From NCBI GenBank assembly GCA_035500455.1, contig DATJXG010000415.1, positions 1 through 10,211 of the forward strand: a DNA stretch of 10,211 nt. Direction: 5' to 3'. The stretch is from DATJXG01 sp035500455 (GTDB lineage: Bacteria > Acidobacteriota > Terriglobia > Terriglobales > Acidobacteriaceae). The notes under the pieces are model-generated. The model was not told where the DNA came from. It saw only the letters and a list, made by a program, of their open reading frames with translations, and searched no databases. Shown here piece after piece: positions 1-5,911 of the stretch. The position numbers were made by a program, and so were the translations under genes. Positions within the stretch are counted from its first letter, which is position 1. The number at the start of each line of letters is the position of its first letter.

Positions 1-192
1 TTCGGCCGGCGCCTTCTTTCAGAGTCGAAATCGCGTCGACCGGGATCCCGGCGAACTCTTCCACTAATCCGCTGGGCCAGCGCACTTCGAGAGATTCTAT
101 TTTCGCCTCCGGGCCCAGACCAAAATGTACACGCATATCACTACTGGAAATATAACTGGAGCCGCTGCGCACGTCGTCCACCCGTTTGGAAT
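1..192 (-). pseudogene. C-terminal fragment of a CRTAC1-type protein (ASPIC/UnbV domain)
   Basis: Read on the minus strand from about 192 down to the window edge, an open frame with no stop encodes about 60 residues that match an ASPIC/UnbV domain (PF07593 type). Recognisable pieces are VRSGSSYISSSD, then RVHFGLGPEA, then VRWPSGLVEEF and ISTLKEGAG. The intact gene at 5904-7676 carries the equivalent blocks in the same order (SSFYSSND, RLHFGLGPET, IRWPSGLREKF, ILVLKEGGAG), which confirms the assignment. The frame has no start and no FG-GAP repeats in front of it. Instead the upstream sequence turns into an Oar-like receptor frame around 181-193. By comparison with the intact copy only some 10-25 residues should remain beyond the left edge. 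Such domains normally close an exported seven-bladed propeller protein, so alone this piece is probably non-functional. The domain call is firm; the exact junction base is uncertain. Confidence 0.8.
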
Positions 193-1197
193 CCCCACAT
201 CGCTCATGGGAGTTGCGCCTACATCGGGCTTCGAGGCCACGGGGTTGTACTTGAAATAGCCAAAGCGGAAATCAGCCAGCAAGGTGGGACTGATGGTTTT
301 GGTTACGCCGGCAGCCAGGCTGTAGTTGTGCGTGATGGAGCTGCCCGACAATCCTCCGGGTCCGAAGCCCACACCCTGCAGTTCGCCATACGATCCCTGG
401 CCCGACACGTTGAAATAATCCAGGCTGAAGCGTCCAAAAACCTGGACCGTGGGAGCGGCATTGAAGTCGATGCGAGTGTCGAAGCTGTTCTGGGTGAAAT
501 TGCCCGTGCCCGAGGCGATGTAGTTGTTGGCCACTGCTGAATTGGTCGGAGCGGGGAATTTCGCCAGAATGGCCGCTGCCTGCGTGGAAATCTGCCCGAT
601 GGGAATCAGGTTTCCCGCATACTCGGTCCGGTTCGCCCCGTTCGAGCCCGTGGTTGGATCGTAAGCCTGCCCGCCGCCGGGTTCATTGCCCAGGTATTCA
701 CTGAGATCGCAGAACCCGGGCGTCGCGCTCGATCCATTCGTACTAGGATCGCAGCTCTGTACCATCGTCGCCGTCGGCACGGTCAACAGATTCGTGGTTC
801 AGTTGCCCTCCCGCGTTCCCTGGTAATCGCCGAAGAAGAACAACTTGTCCTTGATGATCGGTCCGCCGATGGTTCCGCCGAATTGCTGCCAGCGGTCGGA
901 GGGAATGAATTTTCCCGTGATCGGGTTAGGCGCGTACTGGGTAAAGGGATCACGCGCCGCAGTCGCATCGGTGCGGCGAAACCAGAATCCGCTGCCATGG
1001 ATGTCGTTGGTGCCTGACTTGGTTTGGACGGTGACCACGCCCGCCACCGCCTTGCCGAACTCGGCGTCATAGTTCTGCAGATCGATCTTGGTTTCCTGGA
1101 TGGCATCGAGATTCGGATTCACAACGATAATGCCGAGAATCGGGTCCTGGTTGTCGGTTCCATCCAACTCGTAGGCCCGAAACCGGAATGCGTTACT
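184..1197 (-). pseudogene. Internal fragment of an Oar-like TonB-dependent receptor, interrupted by a stop
   Basis: A minus-strand reading frame of about 338 codons runs from 1197 to about 184, broken once by TGA at 799-801. The frame is identical on both sides, so this is a nonsense codon and not a frameshift. The upstream half is a TonB plug: YELDGTDNQDPILG, then AEFGKAVAGVVTVQTKSGTN, then GGTIGGPIIKDKLFFFGDY. The downstream half enters the beta-barrel with TVPTATM, NFTQNSFDTRIDF and LLADFRFGYFKYNP. These blocks are typical of the large Oar/carboxypeptidase-regulatory-domain outer-membrane receptors abundant in Acidobacteriota, which usually exceed 1000 residues. Missing here are the signal peptide, the N-terminal beta-sandwich domain and most of the barrel. 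The frame stops upstream at TGA 1198-1200 and downstream runs into an ASPIC fragment in another frame. It cannot make a working transporter. The family is certain; the cargo is unknown. Confidence 0.85.
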
Positions 1198-1820
1198 TCA
1201 ATCCCGCGCGTGATTCGCGTGACGAAATTCTGGATCACTACACCGGCGTGGGAGAGGTGCTGGCGGTTCACGAACTCGATCGGGTTTTCGGCCAGCTCGG
1301 CCGGCCGCTGCTGGTGAAGCGCGGCAGTCTGTTCTCCCTGGATGATGCCCAGAGCAACAATCTTATTTTTGTCGGCTCGCCGGCGGAAAATTTGACCTTG
1401 CGCGACATTCCCAGCAATCAGAACTTCGTCTTTCAGCGGCTCACCTCCGGCCCGCGCAAGGGCGACCTGGCCATAGTTAACCTCCACCCCGAACCGGGGG
1501 AAGAGAAGCAAGTTCTCAGCAGCCGGACGCTGCCCCTGAGAGAGGATTATGCAGTGATCGGTCTGTTTCCTGGAATGAACCCGGCGCGTTCGGTCATGAT
1601 TTTCGCCGGCACCACCACTCTTGGTACCCAGGCCGCAGTGGAGTATGTGTGCCGGCAGAACTCGCTCGACGAGTTGTTGCTTCGTCTGAGTGTTTCCAAA
1701 ACCGGGAACCTGACGCCATTCGAGGCGGTGCTTCGGGTGAAGGTGGCGCGAGGCGTTCCGGTCAGCGCCGAAGTCGTGGCTCTGCGCAAGAGCCATCTGG
1801 TGGAAGGAATCGTGCAATGA
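1188..1820 (+). CDS. Protein of unknown function, probably 5'-truncated
   Basis: This 210-codon frame begins at ATG 1188, exactly where the opposite-strand receptor fragment ends, and stops at TGA 1818-1820. I do not recognise a named domain. Visible blocks are DHYTGVGEVLAVHELDRVF, SNNLIFVGSPAENLTL and YAVIGLFPGMNPARSVMIF, then an alternating hydrophobic C-terminus (FEAVLRVKVARGVPVSAEVV). From memory, similar C-terminal regions occur in acidobacterial hypothetical proteins, some preceded by a helix-turn-helix region. That recollection is weak and no such domain is present here. No signal peptide, transmembrane segment or convincing ribosome-binding site precedes the ATG. The frame stays open upstream of the ATG into the receptor fragment, so the natural N-terminus has probably been lost at the join. 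The composition and hydrophobic pattern look like real protein, and the frame is intact to its stop. It converges on the TPR gene, whose stop lies 24 bases away. Confidence 0.6.
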   Translation: MRYFNPARDSRDEILDHYTGVGEVLAVHELDRVFGQLGRPLLVKRGSLFSLDDAQSNNLIFVGSPAENLTLRDIPSNQNFVFQRLTSGPRKGDLAIVNLHPEPGEEKQVLSSRTLPLREDYAVIGLFPGMNPARSVMIFAGTTTLGTQAAVEYVCRQNSLDELLLRLSVSKTGNLTPFEAVLRVKVARGVPVSAEVVALRKSHLVEGIVQ

Positions 1821-1844
1821 CCTTGCTGCGGGACTCCGCCGATT

Positions 1845-3635
1845 TTATGGAACGCTGGTCTTGAGCCGGGGATCCAATTCTCCCGCCTTTCGAAACTCCT
1901 GCGCCGCTTCCCCCGTCTTTCCTTTTCTTTGTAGTGCCAGGCCCAGTTGATAATGTGCCGGCGCATACTCCGGCGCCGAGCGGAGCGCCGATTCAAATTG
2001 TGAAATGGCGCCATCGAGATCGCCGGCCTGCAGCAGTCGGCGGCCGGAGTTAGTATCAAAGGTAGCAGCCTGCAGACGGTTCTTCTCTTTGCTCAACTCA
2101 ATTCCTGCCTTGCTCTCAGCAGCCGCGCCTGCACTGTCTCCCAACTGCCGCAGCACAGAGGCCAGAGTCGTATGTGCTCCCGCAAAATCAGGTTGCAGGC
2201 GGATCGCTTCACGCAGGGCACCAGCCGAGTCCTGCAACTTGTCCATCTGCTTATAGACCGTACCGAGAGTGTAGTAGGCCTCGGCATAGCCGGGCTGCAC
2301 GCGGATCGCGGACTGCAACTGCTCCGCCGCCGCAGGGAAGTCGCCCTCCTGCCATAGGGTGACTCCGTAGGTGTAGAAGGCGTCAGCGAGGTTTGGGTCC
2401 AGCCGAATCGCTTCCTTGAGTTCTGCGATTGCTGCCGGCAGATCGTCTTTCAGCTTCAGAGCCAGCGCCAGGTCGTAGTGGAGATGCGCCTTGTCCGGCG
2501 TTGCCTTCAGGGCTTCGCGCAACTGCTTTTCGGCCGCGTCAAACTCGGATTTCTGCAGGTAGGCGACTCCCAGGTTGCCGCTGAATCCAGTATCGTCGGG
2601 GCGAAGCCGCAGGGCCTCCTGAAACTCCTTGATGGCGGCGTCGCCCTCGCCGTGCTGCATCAGGGCCAGCCCCAGATTGTTGTGCGCTTCAGGATCATTC
2701 GGGGTCAACGCGACTACTTTTGAAAATGCCGCCGCCGCCTGCTCAGGATCGCCGGAGCGCTGCAGCAGCATTCCGAGGCGAGTCTGCGCGACGACTAAAT
2801 CGGGCTTCACCGCGACGGCCCGTTGATAGGAGCGGAGTGCGGCGTCTTTATCGCCCGCTTCTTCCAGAACGTTTCCCAGGTAGTATTGAGCGGTGGAATC
2901 CTTCGGGTCGAGGGCGACCGCACTCTGCAGCGCCATCTGTGCTCCCGTGGAATCTTTCTGGTTGAGGAGCGCCACGCCGAGATGAAAGGCCGCCGGCTCG
3001 TATTGCGGATTTAATTCCAGGGCTCGGCGAAATTCCTTTTCTGCGTCAGAAAATTTCTTTTCTTGCGCCAGCAGGGAGCCGAGTTCGTCGTGCAGTTCAG
3101 GCCGGCTCGGCGCCAGCGTAACGGCACCGTGCATTTGCGCAATGGCTTCGTCGATTTTGTGCTGCTGGCTCAACACTCGTGCCAGAGCGCTGTGAGCATC
3201 GGGCTGCTTAGGGGCCAGCCGCACCGCGATGCGAAGTTCCTCGGCGGCTTCATCCAGCGCGCCCTTGGCCGAGAGCGCCTGCCCCAGGTAGGCGTGCCCG
3301 ATTGCCAGCTTCGGCCTCAACACAGTCACGGTACGCAAATGGCCGATGGCGCCCTCAACGTCTCCCTGCTGCAGTAGTACCTGCGCGAGCGCGTTCTGTG
3401 CGTCGGCATTGCGCGGTTCCAGTTTTACCGCCCGATCCAGCGCCGCCCGCGCCTCCACCCAATCACTCCGCTGGGCGGCCGCCAGCCCGCGTTGGTAAGC
3501 TTCGGCAGCCGCAGAAGATTTTCCCGATGGGGTGTTGTGGGCGTAAGAATTGGCGATCAGCAGGAAAAGGCCAATCAGAGTAAGAGGAACCAATCGCCAC
3601 GCACGGCGCTCCACGATGGACCGGGAGAACATCAT
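1845..3635 (-). CDS. Secreted TPR-repeat protein, about 16 tandem repeats
   Basis: A 596-residue protein made almost entirely of tetratricopeptide repeats. Residues 1-33 form a signal peptide: a basic start (SIVERRAW), a hydrophobic core (LVPLTLIGLFLLIA), and a likely cleavage after NSYA. From about residue 43 to the end there are roughly 16 repeats, most exactly 34 residues long, showing the TPR pattern of small residues at positions 8 and 20 and Pro near 32 (for example LEPRNADA, LDPKDSTA, LNPQYEPA). A slightly longer spacer (SKEKNRLQAATFDTNSGR) breaks the register before the last two repeats. The expected role is an extended superhelical scaffold for protein or peptide binding in the periplasm or at the cell surface; no catalytic domain is present. 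The frame is open upstream to 3887, but the ATG pair at 3635/3632 is preferred because it gives a normal signal peptide and avoids overlap with the divergent GH130 gene. No clear Shine-Dalgarno decides between the two. Confidence 0.9.
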   Translation of the reverse strand: MMFSRSIVERRAWRLVPLTLIGLFLLIANSYAHNTPSGKSSAAAEAYQRGLAAAQRSDWVEARAALDRAVKLEPRNADAQNALAQVLLQQGDVEGAIGHLRTVTVLRPKLAIGHAYLGQALSAKGALDEAAEELRIAVRLAPKQPDAHSALARVLSQQHKIDEAIAQMHGAVTLAPSRPELHDELGSLLAQEKKFSDAEKEFRRALELNPQYEPAAFHLGVALLNQKDSTGAQMALQSAVALDPKDSTAQYYLGNVLEEAGDKDAALRSYQRAVAVKPDLVVAQTRLGMLLQRSGDPEQAAAAFSKVVALTPNDPEAHNNLGLALMQHGEGDAAIKEFQEALRLRPDDTGFSGNLGVAYLQKSEFDAAEKQLREALKATPDKAHLHYDLALALKLKDDLPAAIAELKEAIRLDPNLADAFYTYGVTLWQEGDFPAAAEQLQSAIRVQPGYAEAYYTLGTVYKQMDKLQDSAGALREAIRLQPDFAGAHTTLASVLRQLGDSAGAAAESKAGIELSKEKNRLQAATFDTNSGRRLLQAGDLDGAISQFESALRSAPEYAPAHYQLGLALQRKGKTGEAAQEFRKAGELDPRLKTSVP

Positions 3636-3699
3636 TGCTGCTAGATTACGTGGCGATGCAGCCGGAGTAAAATCGCGGTTACTCAGAGTGGTTAGTCCG
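3636..3699. promoter_or_regulatory. Short divergent intergenic region between the TPR and GH130 genes
   Basis: Only 64 bases separate the chosen starts of the divergent TPR (minus) and GH130 (plus) genes, so any promoters for both must lie here or inside the opposite coding region. On the minus strand TTTACT and TAATCT (3643-3648) sit 17 bases apart, but the second matches the -10 consensus poorly and lies very close to the ATG. On the plus strand TAAAAT (3668-3673) could be a -10 element without a convincing -35. Neither is strong enough to call a promoter position. Short AG-rich stretches precede both candidate GH130 starts (GAGTGG at 3686-3691 before ATG 3700; AGAGAGAG at 3705-3712 before ATG 3721). 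Confidence 0.3.
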
Positions 3700-4704
3700 A
3701 TGACAGAGAGAGCGCAGAACATGATGCCCAGAGCCGGCTGTAGAATTCTGCGCTTTATTGCCCCGGCGATTCTTGTGGCCGTGGCAGCCGCGCTTCCCGG
3801 CTCACCCTTCGGAGCATGGCGCCGCCTCGCGAACGATCCTATTATTTCTCCCCGAGGCTCTTCCTGGGAGGCCGCCGGCACCTTCAATCCGGCAGTGGTG
3901 ATCTACCACGGAAAATTCGTCATGCTTTATCGCGCCCAGGATGCCTACGGCACATCGCGCCTGGGCTTCGCGGAGAGCGCGGACGGTCTGCACTTTCAGC
4001 GCCGCGCGGAACCCGTGCTCTCCCCGGAAACGGATTACGAAATGGGAGGAGGTGTCGAGGACCCGCGCGTGGTCGAGATCGGCGGCAACTATTACCTCAC
4101 CTATACCGGCTACAACAAGAAAGAAGCGCAGCTCTGCCTGGCCACCTCGAAGGATCTCATTCATTGGAAGCGGCAAGGCGTGATCCTGCCCGCGTACGAG
4201 GGCCGCTGGAATGTCGGCTGGACGAAATCTGGAGCGATCATCCCGGAGAAGATCGGGGGTAAGTATTGGATGTATTTCCTCGGCACCAGCGCGCAAAAGA
4301 CCGATGAAACCGGACTGGCATATTCCACCGATCTTCTTCACTGGACCGAAGCTACGGGCCAGCCCGTGCTACCCAGCCGGCCCGGGCGATTCGATTCAAG
4401 AGTGGTAGAGCCCGGACCGCCGCCGCTTGTGACCTCGTCCGGGATTGTGCTGGTTTATAACGCGGCCGACGACCACCTCGTTTACCGCACGGCCATCGCC
4501 GTCTTTGACCGCCACGACCCGAGCAAGCTGATTTTCCGCTCGGAGCAACCCGTTTTCCTTCCTCAGCAACAATGGGAGTTGATCGGCCAGGTCCCCAACG
4601 TCGTTTTTGTCGAGGGCATGGTGCGCCATGGCGGCCGGTATTTCTTTTACTATGGAGGCGCCGACAAATATGTTGGCGTGGCGGAAGCGGGTTTGTTGCG
4701 CTAG
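3700..4704 (+). CDS. GH130-family beta-mannoside phosphorylase/hydrolase with N-terminal export signal
   Basis: Residues of the 334-aa form follow the five-bladed beta-propeller pattern of glycoside hydrolase family 130: FNPAVV (62-67), MLYRAQD (75-81), SRLGFAESADG (86-96), GGGVEDPR (116-123), LATSKDLIHW (147-156), WTKSGAIIPE (174-183), FDSRVVEPGPPP (231-242) and NVVFVEG (300-306). Asp121 in the EDPR block is the expected proton donor. Known GH130 enzymes act on beta-1,2- or beta-1,4-linked mannosides, either by phosphorolysis or by hydrolysis. Phosphorylases are usually cytoplasmic, so the hydrophobic N-terminal segment here (FIAPAILVAVAAALPG, residues 19-34) argues for export and leans towards a hydrolase. 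I cannot confirm the phosphate-binding residues by eye. ATG 3700 and ATG 3721 are both possible; the latter gives a more compact signal peptide and has an AG-rich stretch in front. It diverges from the TPR gene, and a second TPR gene follows on the same strand. GH43-like propellers are the main alternative but fit the motifs less well. Confidence 0.85.
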   Translation: MTERAQNMMPRAGCRILRFIAPAILVAVAAALPGSPFGAWRRLANDPIISPRGSSWEAAGTFNPAVVIYHGKFVMLYRAQDAYGTSRLGFAESADGLHFQRRAEPVLSPETDYEMGGGVEDPRVVEIGGNYYLTYTGYNKKEAQLCLATSKDLIHWKRQGVILPAYEGRWNVGWTKSGAIIPEKIGGKYWMYFLGTSAQKTDETGLAYSTDLLHWTEATGQPVLPSRPGRFDSRVVEPGPPPLVTSSGIVLVYNAADDHLVYRTAIAVFDRHDPSKLIFRSEQPVFLPQQQWELIGQVPNVVFVEGMVRHGGRYFFYYGGADKYVGVAEAGLLR

Positions 4705-4801
4705 GGAATATCCGGCCAAGCGTGACGCGGACCTCCCGCTCGCGGAGTCTCCAAAGATGCCACGTCCTTCCGCTGCGAAAATGTAGGTGCTCAACTTTTT
4801 T

Positions 4802-4806
4802 AAGGG
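4802..4806 (+). promoter_or_regulatory. Ribosome-binding site deciding the start of the second TPR gene
   Basis: AAGGG lies 8 bases before ATG 4815. The frame is open well upstream into the GH130 gene, and this site together with the signal peptide that begins at 4815 fixes the start. It is the clearest Shine-Dalgarno in the window. Confidence 0.6.
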
Positions 4807-4814
4807 TATTTCGC

Positions 4815-5879
4815 ATGAGACGTCCCAGAAGTGCTCCTATCCTGCTGGTGTTCCTATCATTCGCGGTTCTCATTTCCGCCGGCGCACAGGATCCGCCTTC
4901 CTCCTCAAACCCACCGGCACAATCCTCATCAACGCAGCCGCCAACCCCGGCAACATACGAGCAGGCGCGGCGCCTCGTCCAGCAGGGAAAGTTCGACGAT
5001 GCTCTCAACCTGCTGCAACAATTGGCTGCCCGCAATCCGCAGCAGCCGGGGCTTTCCCACGAAATCGGCGCCGCCTATTACAAGAAAAGCGACTACATGA
5101 AGGCGGTCGAGTATTTGAAGCGGGCCGTGGAGGAGCAGCCCAACGACAGCGAGGCGGTGCAACTCCTGGGGCTTTCCTACTATCTTTCCGGCCGGCCCGC
5201 CGAGGCCGTCCCTTATCTCGAAAAGGTTCAGACCTGGTACCCGAGCGCCAACATCGATGCCTCCTACATTCTGGGTATCTGCTACATCCAGAGCAGAAAC
5301 TATCCGCAAGCCCGGGCGGCCTTTGCCCGCATGTTCGATACTCCCGCCGACTCCGCGGCCAGCTACCTCTTTACCGCGCGCATGCTGCTGCGGCAGGAGT
5401 TCGACCCGGTTGCCGAGGAGTACGCAAAGAAGGCGGTAGAACTTGACCCCAAGCTCCCGCTGGCTCATTTCCTGCTCGGGGAACTTTATCTTTATAAGTC
5501 GCGCATCCCGGAGGCCATCTCTGAATTTCAAAAAGAGCTGGCGATTAATCCGGCCCACGCCCCCACCTATTACAAGCTGGCCGACGCTTACTCGCGCGTG
5601 CAGAAATTCGATGACGCCGAGCGCCTGTTGCAGCGCTCCATCTGGCTCGACGCGACTTCTACCGGGCCCTACATCCTGATGGGAAAGGTGCTGGAGAAAA
5701 AGGGAGAAGTCGATCTGGCGGTGCGCGCGCTGCAGCGGGCCGCGACCATGGATCCCAATAACTCCATTACTCATCACCTCCTCGGGCAGGCCTATCGCGA
5801 GGTGGGAAGGGAAGAGGATGCTGAGCGCGAACTGAAGTTAGGCGCCCAGTTGCAGGAGAAGGAGAACGGCGAACGCTGA
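4815..5879 (+). CDS. Secreted TPR-repeat protein, about 9 repeats
   Basis: A 354-residue protein with a signal peptide (MRRPRSAPILLVFLSFAVL, likely cleaved after ISAGA before QDPP), then a Ser/Pro/Gln-rich linker (residues ~26-47), then about nine tetratricopeptide repeats filling residues ~50-350. Typical repeat ends are EEQPND, ELDPKL, AINPAH and TMDPNN. The fourth repeat (FARMFDTPADS) lacks the usual N-P turn and is one residue longer. There is no catalytic domain. Start ATG 4815 is chosen for its AAGGG site 8 bases upstream and the clean signal peptide. The gene lies 110 bases after the GH130 stop on the same strand, so co-transcription is plausible, but the gap could also hold a promoter of its own. 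I see no convincing -35/-10 pair in 4705-4814. Its stop faces the CRTAC1 gene stop 24 bases away. The expected role is a periplasmic or surface scaffold; partner unknown. Confidence 0.9.
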   Translation: MRRPRSAPILLVFLSFAVLISAGAQDPPSSSNPPAQSSSTQPPTPATYEQARRLVQQGKFDDALNLLQQLAARNPQQPGLSHEIGAAYYKKSDYMKAVEYLKRAVEEQPNDSEAVQLLGLSYYLSGRPAEAVPYLEKVQTWYPSANIDASYILGICYIQSRNYPQARAAFARMFDTPADSAASYLFTARMLLRQEFDPVAEEYAKKAVELDPKLPLAHFLLGELYLYKSRIPEAISEFQKELAINPAHAPTYYKLADAYSRVQKFDDAERLLQRSIWLDATSTGPYILMGKVLEKKGEVDLAVRALQRAATMDPNNSITHHLLGQAYREVGREEDAERELKLGAQLQEKENGER

Positions 5880-5911
5880 CGCCGGAGTGTTGGCAAAGCG
5901 CAATCAGCGTT
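5872..5911. terminator. Inverted repeat spanning the convergent gap, possible bidirectional terminator
   Basis: AACGCTGA (5872-5879) and TCAGCGTT (5904-5911) are perfect 8-base inverted copies separated by a 24-base loop. Each arm contains a stop codon, because both facing genes end with Arg-CGC then TGA. A small inner GCC/GGC pairing is possible. No T-tract follows on either strand, so it is not a classical intrinsic terminator, and the symmetry may simply reflect the two similar gene ends. Confidence 0.3.

Noticed and set aside
97..786. Reading the C-terminal tail of the receptor frame (after about residue 203, WTTCAAAP onward) as real protein
   Set aside because: This tail is the ASPIC coding sequence read in the wrong frame, so it marks the join and not a receptor end.
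1119..1817. Minus-strand open frame of about 230 codons opposite the unknown protein
   Set aside because: Its product looks random (many His, Gln and Arg), and it crosses the join into the receptor region out of the receptor's frame.
1845..3635. About 102-base periodicity resembling a tandem repeat or CRISPR-like array
   Set aside because: The period equals 34 codons and is explained by the TPR protein; the DNA copies are diverged and have no spacers.
4796..4801. T6 tract after the GH130 gene, as a possible intrinsic terminator
   Set aside because: No stable hairpin directly precedes it, and it sits only 13 bases before the next start codon.
4929..5777. Minus-strand open frame opposite the second TPR gene
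   Set aside because: The plus-strand frame has a signal peptide and nine TPRs; the antisense product has no recognisable pattern.
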